Positions 1-11,000 of a stretch of 64,000 nucleotides of DNA are shown here, one piece after another. Numbering within the stretch: position 1 is the stretch's first letter; the number at the start of each line of letters is the position of its first letter. Origin of the DNA: Hyaloscypha bicolor E (Eukaryota > Ascomycota > Leotiomycetes > Helotiales > Hyaloscyphaceae); the NCBI RefSeq assembly GCF_002865645.1, contig NW_020194618.1, positions 434,001 through 498,000 of the forward strand, read 5' to 3'. The notes under the pieces were generated by a model. That model did no database searches, was not told the DNA's origin, and saw only the letters and a list, made by a program, of their open reading frames with translations. The translations under genes were made by a program, and so were the position numbers.

Positions 1-3000
1 CCAGAGGAATAAGAGGCTAAGAAGATTCGATTTAGGAGTAGAAATATCTATTAGTTTAAATCCCGGAATACCTGTAATTTTAATAAATGCTTTAGTAATA
101 CTTATATATAGTATATTACTAAAGCCGAAGGTAAAGAGAGTAATAAGAATAGTAAGAACGAACTAGTAAATAATGCTTTTAAAGCTTTATTAGCAGAAAT
201 AGACAAAAAAGAGAAATATTATTCAGATTTCTATTTTACTTTAATTGAGAGCTTTTTAGCTACTCTTACTACTTCTATTCTACTAATAACTATAGCTAAT
301 ATCCTTATAGATAACCTTACTTTCCTTTTCTTTATATATTAGATAATAGGCGAAAACTATATTTTAGAGCCTATTAAACCCTTAATAGAAAATATCTAGA
401 CTTTTATAATTAATAGTATATTAAGATATAATACTTACTACTTTTATAAAATCGTAATTAATACCAGAGCTTCTAGATACTTAACTACTGTTTCTAACTA
501 ATTCCAAGCTCTCTAGTAGACTAATAATAGTATTAAACTTAATAAAACTACTAAAGGTTAAATTAATATCTAGTTTAGTATTAGATCTATATTTTCTATT
601 AGATCTATAATAGTAAATATACTAATTAGGTAAATACAATTCTATATTATACTTTTAAAGACTCTATTTTTATTTAGCTTAGCTAATATAGATAAGCTAG
701 GGGTCTATTTTAATAATCTTACTAATTATCTTATTACTTTTACCAGAAAATATATACCTATAATATAATATTTCAAATACTTTTTCCTGCTTTAAAATAC
801 TATATTATAAGGCTTTATTTCCGAATTTTTTACTTATAACTTCTGCTTTCTTATAAAGGTCGAATTATAATATCTATACTATTATTTTGGTTATTTATCT
901 ATTAGTAAGCTCCGAAATATACTAAAATAAGTAGGCTATAATATTAATATAGAAGCTTTCGAATACCTTACGAAATACTATAAATAATACCAGAAATATA
1001 GCCAATTATCCGGATAATTCAAGTTTACCTAAGAAATAATATTAGCTTTAACTATTCTATTATTATTAATATTTTCTATATTTCCGGTAAGTCTATATTC
1101 TATATTATTAATAAAGGTACTCGATATTAAGCCGGCTAATAGCTTTAGAATATTAGTATAATATATATCTGGGATATACTTAAGTAATACTGGATTAATA
1201 ACTATTTAGGTTCTTCTAATTAGATTATAATAGATACCGGAAAGCAGTTTACTAGTAAGAAGTTTACTTAGCTTATAAATACTATAGGAACTAAGGTTAA
1301 GATTATCCCTATAAAAGCTTATAATTCTATCGGAATTATAGAATACTATTATAGCCTAATCTAATATACCTATTTTATTATTATAGCCGAAATTAATAGA
1401 ATTAATAAGGATACCGTATTCCAAATAGCTTTTAAAGCTATTAATAACTTTATAGGACCTAATAGTATTATTCTAACTCTTCTGGTTTATAGTACTTTAC
1501 TTCAAATAACTAAATATAATATTCTATTACCTACTATATTATAGTAATTAGTAGTATTTAAGAAAGTAATAGTAGAAATTTAGAAGCTTTAAACTAGATA
1601 TCAAATTGCAAATGTTTTAAATACCTGAAATAGTTCTAGTATTACTAATATCTATAAACTATCTCTAAATTCGAATATTTTTATTTAGTATAAAGGAAAT
1701 ACCAGTTAATCTAGTAGTTAGGATAGACTATATAAACTAGTAGCTATTAATAGAGAGAACTATATACTAGCTCTACTATATAGTAATACTACCTTCTATT
1801 TAATCTCTATAAAGCCCTTTTATATAGGGAATATTAAGGTTATTACTAATAGCCCCGAATCTGAACCTGTTCCCGAACCTAATAGTAAGGCTAAAAGTAA
1901 TACAAATATAATTCCTCCTACTATTTCTGCTATTCTACCAAAATATAGCAGAAGATATCCTTATAAGACCCCGGATATTATAGTATTTCTATAGAATAAT
2001 GAACTATATAAGAATTCCTATTAAGTTGAAATTACTAGCCTTCTGGAAAAGAGTATATTTAAAGTTATTTCCAGATCTTAGGTACTAAAAGAGATATATA
2101 TCTTTAACTCCCGGTTTATTAATAAGATTAAGAATAAAGGTACGGAAAAAGAGCTTAAGAAGTCGAGACTAGTTATTCAAACCTATAATAATAGTAAGAA
2201 ATATATAGTATTAATATAATTACCTACTATTTAGTATATTAGCCAGAGAATTATCCTTAATATTACTACTATAATAATAGATATTACGGAATTATATCTA
2301 TATAATATTTTATAAGCTTATATCTAATTAATAACCTTATTTAATTATAACTTTTATATTAACCTATTCTATAAGCTTACTAGAGAGCTAAATCTAAAGA
2401 ACGATTCTATTCTAAAGGTTATAAAATTACTATATAGTATACCAGAAGCTGGGAACTACTAGTTTAAGACTTACTATTTCTACTATATTAATGAGCTTTC
2501 TATAGAATAATCGACTTATAACCCTTGCCTCTTCTATAGCAAGTAACCCTTCGGAATTATTAGCCTTTAAACTAATAATACCTTATTTATTAGAACTAAT
2601 GATTTTATAAAGGTAGAGTAACTAAAGCTCTATAAGGCTAAGTTCTTGGCTAAGAAGTATAAATCCCTCACTTTTAACTATAATTTCAAGTTTAATAGAG
2701 ATATTATTTATATAGATATTACTAGAATTACCCTTATATAGAAATACTAGTATAAAAACTTCCGAACCGTTTCTATAAAGAATACTACTACTATAAGTAG
2801 TAGGGGTACTATTTGTTAAAATCTCTCTATTAAGAACTAATATATTGCCCAATATATTAGAAGAGTATATATTATATTAGTTTATTAACCAGAAGCTTTA
2901 TATAACCTATTAATTACTACTTAAGCTATTAAACCCTCGGAAACTAATATAAAAGTATTTAATAAGTATATTTAATAGCAAATTGAGAATACTGCCAGAA

Positions 3001-3520
3001 GACTAAGATTTATAAAGCTAGTAAAGGGGTTTTTATATTTAATTATTTTTATAAATGCTTTATTTACAAATAATAGAGATCTCTCTTTCCAAATCGGATA
3101 TATTCTAGTTCTAGTAAATAGAACTAGATATACTAATATTATCTACTAGTTCTTTACTAAATATAAAAGAGTTACTAGAAGTATTCTAGCTTCGGAACTC
3201 TATAGTATGGCTTACGGTTTTAATATAGGTACTTTAGTTAAATCTATAATTAATAGAATACTAGAAATAGAACTACTACTAGTTATCTATATAGATTCGA
3301 AGTTATTATATGAATGCCTTATTAAATTAGGTACTACTCGAGAGAAATGCCTAATAATTAATATAATATACCTCTGCCAGATATATAAATAATAAGAGAT
3401 TACAGAAGTCAAGTAGATTGAGGGAGAATCGAATTCTGCCGACTCTATAACGAAATCGAAGCTATTAAATACCTTTAAATACCTTATTAATACAAATACT
3501 ATATAGTTGGATAGAGAGGA
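1..3520 (+). pseudogene. copia gag-pol relic of copy A (integrase, RT, RNase H)
   Basis: Read with TAA/TAG taken as former CAA/CAG, the plus strand gives a fungal copia polyprotein. The integrase core, with an EAHNSIGIVERYY-like segment, lies near 1310-1350. A chromodomain-free C-terminal linker follows to about 2150. RT runs about 2200-2950, with the catalytic motif at 2571-2579 reading TNN where the family has TDD. RNase H runs about 3190-3400 and contains DSKLLYECLIKLGTTREK (3298-3352). The segment 3207-3392 is still open for 61 codons but is only the RNase H remnant. A copia polyprotein is normally one long frame; here dozens of stops break it, so it cannot be functional. Confidence 0.88.
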
Positions 3521-3818
3521 ATGGGTCGAATACAAATAGAGCAGGAAATAGATATAAGGATAGGAGGATATATATAGAGATTCTCTTAGTATCTGGTATC
3601 TGGATATCTAATATCTGAATATCTGGTACTAGGCCGGATTAGAGAATATAGATATATGAGAGAGAAGGTTATAGCCTTTAGTATATAACCAAAACCTTAA
3701 AAGTAATATAGATATATAAAGTATTTGGGAGATCTGGTACTAGGCCGGATTAGGGAATTTATATATAATTAGAGAGAAGTACTATTTTCTGTTTTTTGTA
3801 TTTTTAGAGAGTTTCTAG

Positions 3819-4129
3819 TATTAGTATAGCTATTTCTTTAGAAGTTATATATATAGTTACGAAATATAGGATATAGGATATAGGTAATGGGATATAGGTA
3901 ATGGGATATAGGTAATAGAATATAGGATATGGGATATAGTTATATAACCTTATATCCCATTAGTAACTTGACTAGTAAACTAGACCCCTTTAGGCTTAGT
4001 AGATTTAGGGATTATATATTAATACTATAATACTATAATTCCTATTTCTGAATAATAACTTTACTAATCTTATATAAATAGTACTTCTATATCTATATAA
4101 TAGTACTATATATTACTAGTAAACTAATA
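3819..4129 (+). repeat. 3' LTR of copia copy A
   Basis: 311 bp, starting TATTAG and ending CTAATA. Original TGTTAG...CTAACA ends are inferred, since RIP turns TG and CA into TA. It contains a short tandem repeat based on GGATATAGGTAATG (about 3868-3950) that makes it longer than most LTRs of this family here (234-299 bp). Confidence 0.88.
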
Positions 4130-5795
4130 ATTAGATTTATAATAATAAATATATTAATTAGGTAAGTATAATTTTATATTATACTTTTAAAGACTTTATT
4201 TTTACTTAGCTTAGCTAATATAAATAAGCTAGAGATCTACTTTAATAATTTTACTAATTATCTTATTATTTTTACTAGAAACTATATACTTATAATATAA
4301 TATTTCGGATACTTTTTCTTGGTTTAGAATATTATATTATAAGACTTTATTTCTGAATTCTTTATTTATAATTTCTATTTTCTTATAAAGATTGAATTAT
4401 AATATCTATATTATTAATTTAGCTATTTATTTATTAATAAACTCCGGAATATATTAGAATAAGCAGGCTATAATATTAATATAAAAGCTTTTAAATATTT
4501 TATAAAATACTATAAATATAACTAATTATTTAAATAATTCAAATTTAATCTAAGAAATAATATTAGTTTTAATTATTTTATTATTATTAATATTTTCTAT
4601 ATTTCTAGTAAGCTTATACTTGATATTATTAATAAAGGCATTTAATATTAAGCCGGCTAATAGTACTAGAATATTAGTATAATATATACCTGAAATATAT
4701 TTAAGTAATATTAAATTAATAACTATTTAGGCTTCCCTAATTAGATTATAGTAGATATTAGAAAATAGTTTACTAGTAAGAAGTTTGCTTAGCTTATAAA
4801 TATTATAGGAACTAAGGTTAAGATTATTTCTATAGAAATTCATAACTTTATTAGAATTATAGAATATTACTATAATCTAATTTAATATATCTATTTTATT
4901 ATTATAGCTAAAATTAATAGAATTAATAAGAATATTATATTTCAAATAGCTTTTAAGGCTATTAATAACTTTATAGGATCTAATAATATTATTCTAACTC
5001 TCTTAGTTTATAATACTTTACCTTAAATAACTAAATATAATATTGTATTATTTATTATATTATAGTAATTAGTAATATTTAAGAAAATAATAATAGAAAT
5101 TTAAAAGCTTTAAGCTAAATATTAAATTATAAATACTTTAAATACCCGAAATAGTTCTAGTACTATTAATATTTATAAACTATTCTTGAATTCAAATATT
5201 CTTATTTAGTATAAAGGAAATACTAATTAATCTAGTAATTGAAATAAGCTATATAAACTAGTAACTATTAATAGAGAGAACTATATACTAATTCTATTAT
5301 ATAATAATACTACTTTTTATTTAATTTCTATAAAGCTCTTTTATATAAGAAATATTAAAATTATTACTAATAGCCCTAAACCTAAATCTATTTCCGAACT
5401 ATATAATAAAGCTAAAAATAATACAAGTATAATTTCTCTTATTATTCCCGCTATTCTATTAAAGTATAATAGAGAATATCCTTATAAGAACTCTAATATT
5501 ATAATATTCCTATAAAATAATAACTTATATAAGAATTCCTGCCAAGTTAAAGTTACTAGTTTCTTAAAAAAAGAATATATTTGAGATTATTTCCAGATTT
5601 CAGATATTAAAAAAAAATATATCTTTAATTCCCGGTTTATTAATAAGATTAAGAATAAAAATATAGAAAGAGAGCTTAAGAAATTAAGACTAGTTATCCA
5701 AGCTTATAATAATAGTAAGAAATATATAATATTAATATAATTACTTATTATTTATAAATAAGCTAAAACTATTCTTTTAATTTATATTTTATATA
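4130..5795 (+). pseudogene. copia copy A', left segment (integrase part of pol)
   Basis: Sequence collinear with pol of copy A from about position 600 onward, but more decayed and richer in AT. The integrase region is at about 4600-5000. Its 5' part lies beyond the nested copy A, off the window. Around 5755-5795 the match to the other copies fades and a foreign insertion of about 7 kb begins; the same pol sequence resumes near 12905. The insertion point corresponds to the stretch just before the RT domain. Confidence 0.82.
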
Positions 5796-6069
5796 TAATT
5801 TCTTTTTAATTATTATTAAAAAATTTAATAAAATTTAAATTTAAAAAATTATTTAAAATATAAACTTTTATAATATAATTCTTAATATTTTTAATTATTA
5901 AATTTTAATAATATAAATAAGTTTAAAAAACCAAAGAATATTAATTTAAATATATATAAATTATTAAAAAAAAGAGTTATTAGATTTTATATAATATTTA
6001 AAATTAATTAATTATTAAAAATATTAAAATAATTTTTTTATATTAAAAAAAAAGAAATTTAATTATTAT

Positions 6070-6185
6070 TTAATATATAAATTTAATTATTTAATTATTT
6101 AATTATTTAATTATTTAATTATTTAATTATTTAATTATTTATTTAATTATTTATTTATTTAATTATTTAATTATTTAATTATTTA
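6070..6185. repeat. AT microsatellite, about 8-bp unit
   Basis: Tandem copies of AATTATTT, with a few variant units, near the left edge of the insertion in copy A'. No coding content is visible in 5796-6240 around it. Confidence 0.85.
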
Positions 6186-6435
6186 TTATTAATATATTAA
6201 ATAATTTAATTTAAATAAAATTAAAGCTAGTTATATTTAAAAGCTTTTATTAAAATATTTAGTCTTTTATCTTATATACCGGATCCGGTTTACTTTCTTA
6301 TTTTATTCTCGGTATATATTATATATAAAGAACCGGCCAAAGTCCGTAAAAGGCTTTTTTCAATTATAAGAGAAATAGTATTACTCTTACAGGCTTTTCC
6401 GGGGCTTCTATAGGCTTTTTCGGCTCTCTTACAGG

Positions 6436-6730
6436 CCCTCCCAAGCCTTACTGGCCCCTGTAAGTCCCTTACTACCCGTACTTTCGCCTGTAACTCCCTC
6501 CTAAGCCTTACTCCCGCCTATAAAGCCCTCTCTTTCCTCCTATAGACCCTCCCAAGCCTTACTCTCACTTATAGAGCTCTCCCTCTCCTCTCGCAAGCCC
6601 TCCCAAGCCTCACTCTTACTTGCAAAGCTTCCCCTCCTCTCTTGCAAGCCCTCCCAAGCTTTACTCTTACTTATAAAGCTTCTACTTACAGAGCTCCCTC
6701 CTATTTGCAGGCACTTCCAAGCCTTACTTG
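6436..6730. repeat. C-rich tandem repeat, about 51-62 bp period
   Basis: The phrase CCCTCCCAAGCCTTACT, with small changes, recurs at 6436, 6496, 6547, 6598 and 6649, and more weakly at 6711. The three central spacings are 51 bp. One strand is strongly pyrimidine-rich. It lies at the 3' side of the Helitron in transposon orientation. It retains GC and CA dinucleotides, unlike the RIP-affected surroundings. Confidence 0.8.
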
Positions 6731-6838
6731 CCCTAGAATTAAAGCTAATAATTATTATTATATTTATATTTATCTATATATCTTCTCTTACCTCTTTACC
6801 GGTTTGCAAGCCTGCTCTTTCTCTTGCCTCTCTCTCTT

Positions 6839-6915
6839 CTCTTGTGCTTCCTTCTCTTGCGCTTCCTTCTTTTGCGCTTCCTTCTCTTGCGCTTCCTTCT
6901 CTTGCGCTTCCTTCT
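6839..6915. repeat. 15-bp tandem repeat (GCGCTTCCTTCTCTT)
   Basis: Five nearly perfect 15-bp units. Because 15 is a multiple of 3 the repeat keeps any reading frame. On the minus strand, in the frame of the adjacent small ORF, it reads as repeated RRKRK; in another frame it reads REGSA. Confidence 0.85.
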
Positions 6916-7610
6916 CTAGCTACTCTGCCCACCTCTCTCCCTCCCTCCTCATTTTTCTCCTTGTACTCTACTCCTCTTTTAAATACTTACATTCTATTTT
7001 TTTTTTTTTTCATTCTCTTCCTACTACGCCTCAAACTCTCCCTCTTCTAGAAACTGGCCCTCTTATACCCGCAGCTCCCTTATCCACTCTTTAGTATCCG
7101 CTTCCCAAACCCTCCTTTATACCTTTTTGTCCTTATATTACTGCTGCCGGTCCTGGAGCTCTTGCTCCTCCTCTTGGGTCGGCTCCTGCATATAATTATT
7201 GACTGTAATCGCCCGATATCCGGTAAACCCTCTCTCCTTCTTACCAGTAGCCTGCTACCGGTACTGGATATAATTCGCAAGCTCGGTATAGATAGGAGGA
7301 GGGTTTGGATTCTGAGTATAAGATTAATAATAATTCGATTTAGTATTCCGGTACCGGTAAGGCTTATAGATAAGGAAGCGGCCAAGATTACGGAGTTATA
7401 AGTAGCTAGAGTAATAGGTTTGCGGGCCTAGAAGAGTTAGCCTGCCTGTAAATAGGTCCGTTAACTTACCTATATACTCTTCTTCCTCTTACTCTCTATT
7501 CCTCTTTTGCTTCTGAATTGCTATATAGTATAAGGCCTGCCGCTTCAGATATAAAACATATATTACGGTCCGCCAGCTATCCTTAAGAGGAAATTGGAAG
7601 ATTGACTAAG
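6840..7610 (-). pseudogene. small unrecognised ORF downstream of Helitron helicase, basic-repeat tail
   Basis: On the minus strand from about 7610 a frame open apart from TAA/TAG stops reads through Gln/Glu-rich sequence, including YMQEPTQEEEQELQDRQ (about 7150-7200) and WEADTKEWIREL (about 7065-7105). A run of 14 A on the minus strand (6997-7010) follows, then the 15-bp repeat, which in this frame encodes RRKRK repeats. I do not recognise the protein. It lies beyond the stop of the Rep-helicase in the same orientation, so it may be a second Helitron ORF or a captured fragment. The homopolymer makes the frame of the tail uncertain. Shorter open frames on both strands here are not convincing. 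Confidence 0.4.
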
Positions 7611-7742
7611 GGTAATAATACCCGGAATAATAGAGTTAATTTAATAAAGATATTATAAACTATAGACTTAAGTAAAGTAGAGTATAAGAAGTATAAAAAG
7701 TATAAGAAGTATGGGTATCTAGAAGTTTTAATATTCCTATAT

Positions 7743-7877
7743 AGACCTATTTATATAATAGTATCGGATTCTATAGGTCTAAGTTTAATATAATAGACGA
7801 GTTTAGGGCCGCTTTACTAAAATTATTACTAGCGGCCCTATATAAGCTCCGGAACTAGTAATAATTTTGCTCTAAAC
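7743..7877. other. two adjacent stem-loops beyond the helicase stop
   Basis: Hairpin 1 has arms AGACCTAT (7743-7750) and ATAGGTCT (7773-7780). Hairpin 2 has long imperfect arms at 7801-7832 and 7855-7877 (GTTTAG...TTACTAG against CTAGTAA...CTCTAAAC), with an inner GGGCCGC/GCGGCCC stem (7806-7812 and 7832-7838). They lie 150-285 bp past the helicase stop in transposon orientation, and the GC-rich stem is followed there by CTAA. They may be a Helitron 3' subterminal hairpin or a terminator; both are inference. Confidence 0.5.
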
Positions 7878-8025
7878 TTGTCCCGAATAGGTTTGAAATA
7901 TAATAATAAAGGCTTTTAGCTAAGTATATAAATCAAGTACGGACTTTTTATAGATAGTATAAGAAGAAAAATAGCCTATAAATATATAAAATTACCTGTA
8001 AATAAGTCAAAAGCTAAGTAAGACC

Positions 8026-11000
8026 TTATAATATTTCTGGATATATTATATTACTTATATAGTTTATATTAGGGGATAAAAGAATATAAAGCCCTATCTA
8101 TAAGGTTACTTATAAGGCTACTATATAGAACTAGCTATAAGAAAAGACCGGTAATTATAAATTCATTTCTACTGCCTTAAATAACTGGCCTTATAACTTA
8201 TTAATAGTTATTATAAAGGATAAAGCAAGTAGAAACTGCTTATAGGAGAATATAAAAGATAATTACTAATCCGTTAACTGGAGCTTAATTCGTAGAATTG
8301 TCTGTAACTAGCCGTTAAAGTCGCTATCCAGTAGCCGTACCCGAATCGAGAACCTCCTAAAGCTATATATTAATATCCGTAACCCGTTATAAAGCCCTTC
8401 TTATAGATAGAGATTCCGTAAGAGTATTACGGATATACTAATCTTGAATTATAGCTTGGAAAGGGATAGATCCGGTAAATAGATACTTTATAAGACTTCT
8501 AGAGGTAATTTTATAATCTCAGAATCTGTCTTATTTATATTGGCCGAATTTATTATAAAATATATTCGTTTCTGGCCAGGAAGTATATCCAGAATTATTT
8601 AGTTAAGCTTATAAACCGTATTATTTAGGGTTAATAGAATTACTTATTTACTAAAGGCCTAGTAATTATATAGGGCTTATAAGAGTTATTCTTATAGGTA
8701 GATATAATTAATTAGGTCTATAACTGACTGGATATACGGAATAAAAGGCAAGAGTATAATCTGTCTATTTAAAGATGAGTTATATAGTAGACTACTAATT
8801 CAGTCTATAAAATCCTATTTAAACGGGTTATTATAGACCTGTATATTAATCCGTAATAATAACTAATAGAGCTATAGCCAGATTTATATCTACTATAGGT
8901 AGGCCCGTACTATATTGGTCTATAAATTATATAGGACTACTAGTAAGATCTGAGTAAAGTTCCTCTCGAGAATTACAGGTACTTCTCTAAAGAGAATATT
9001 ATCCGTAACCGACTATAAATCGACTATTAGCCGGTATACTACCTTAAAGTAGTACTTATACTATATAGGTACCTCGTTCCAGATAATTAGGTCTAAAGAA
9101 TATAAGAGAATTCCGAGCCGGCTTATCTTGGTAATTATATTTACGGATAACTTATTAAGCTTGAGCAGGATCCGGAACTGGAAATAAGATATATATTTAT
9201 CCGGAAGAAAGAGAGCCGTAATATCCATTAATACTATATATAGGACGACTTTACCTTAGCTATAGTAATAGTAGTAGAGGGTTTTATAAAGGAATATTTT
9301 ACCGGTCCTGCCCGGGCCCTGTAAATAGAAGTAAGCCGTTTGTAAATCGTCTATAATTACTGCCAGAATTATCTGAAAGCAAGAGTACTGGTTTATATTT
9401 AGCTAGACTTGTATTATAGTTACTAGTAATGTTTTATAGGTATAATTAATCTATAGATCAGCTATATAGTAGCTTATAGTCTAGTTAAAAGTATTCTCAG
9501 GCAGGGTAATATCTATTAGTATCTGCTAGAGATTTGTAAGGCTAAAGCCAAATAAGAAGAGGCTATAATTATAGTAAGAATTAACCAAGAATAGTAGGAA
9601 GTTAATTAATGGATTATAGATAAGCTTACAGGCTAAGTTATTATAGAAATGCTTCTTATACTAGTTCCAGATTACTCGTATATCTGTAATTAGCTATTAG
9701 CGAATACCCGTAAGAAAGAGTATCTATAAATTATAACCGGTTATTAACTGGATAGCCTTATTAAAATACTGGAACTACTTCCGATTATTCTCTACTAAGC
9801 TACAGGTAATATAGATAATATAGTATATAGGATAACAGATACCCTTAATTAAATAGAGTTCATTAAAGGACTATAGACTATATATAACCGTTAGTAAAAG
9901 CCGTAAATAGAACCGCTTATTTAAAACCGGGCTATAGTAGTAAATATAGCTAATACTATATTCTTACTTATAGGGCTTCTATAGCCGGGTCTTGGTAACC
10001 TATATAAAGTACTATAGGAACTCGTAGTAGAGATACTAGTAGCTGTCTTTATATATTATATTATATTTAAAGAAGGCTATTAAGGTTAAACGGATATTTG
10101 CGGCTCGGTCTATAACTTGCTCGGATAAGAGATTAGCTATAAAGTAGACTATATATTATTTAGGAAGGTAAATTATAAGATATTAAACTAGAGGAAACTC
10201 CTGATATATTAGGTATTTAAATAGATACTAGAAAGCCTTTATAGGGCCTATATACCGAATCTGGAGATACTAGGTAATCTTATTATTTATTCCCGAAATA
10301 GCTATAGTTATATAGTCTATTCTTTTATAGATATACTTATAGATATATTTAATTACTTATACGGATATATAAACCTTAATATTAATATATAAGCGGAATT
10401 TCTGGAGAAGATACGGGTTATACGAAATAATCTAATAGTTATTATAGACGACTTCCTGGCCTAGAAAGCCTGATTTATAAACCGTAAATATACGGCCGTT
10501 ATTCTAGTACTAGTATTCGGAATACCTATTTTTATAAATAATTATTATAGCTATAAATACCTTAGAGAATCTTTTCTAGTATATAAACAGGGCTATAGAT
10601 ATATTACAGACTATATATAGGGCTTTTGAATTATTATTAAAGCTATATAGCTTATAAGATATCTGGCCAGTAACTATAGCTATAAGTTTGCCTATAGAAT
10701 TCTATAACGGGTCTAGAAGCTCGATATAAACTACCTTATTAACTAAATTAGGGGTTAAGAAAACGGTATCTTTCCTAAAGAATAGAAATAGATATATATA
10801 TAAGAGGCTATACTTCTAGTATTTGATTATATAAATATAGCTTATATACTATCTGAAAAGGTAGTTTTTAAGGTCCGTAAGAAGCTTTCTTACTTTTAGA
10901 ATAAAGATCTAATAGAAAAGATCCGGATAGTTAATTGCTTACTATCCGTTTAAGAGGTAATCTATAATCTCAGGCTAGTATAGGTTAGCTATAAAGATAA

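Larger units (their letters stand above)
1..4129 (+). mobile_element. Ty1/copia LTR retrotransposon, copy A (5' part outside window)
   Basis: The 3' two-thirds of a copia element: end of gag, integrase, reverse transcriptase, RNase H and a 3' LTR. The order of parts matches full-length copies D, E and F elsewhere in the window. It inserted in the same orientation into an older copia copy (A'): directly after its terminal CTAATA, the sequence continues with A' internal pol. The 5 bases after the LTR (ATTAG, 4130-4134) are the probable target duplication, but its partner lies outside the window. Frames are broken by RIP-type stops, so the element is dead. Confidence 0.9.

Noticed and set aside
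2622..2852. 76-codon minus-strand ORF, recurring at 58478-58708
   Set aside because: It lies antisense to RT of copia copies A and F at the same place in each; recurrence follows from element homology, not from a gene.
6642..7094. 150-codon plus-strand ORF rich in Ser/Phe/Cys
   Set aside because: Its low complexity comes from the C-rich and 15-bp tandem repeats; the minus-strand frame is more protein-like.
7080..7401. Overlapping ORFs of 101 (minus) and 79 (plus) codons
   Set aside because: Both are other-frame shadows of the Gln/Glu-rich minus-strand frame at this locus; no domain seen.
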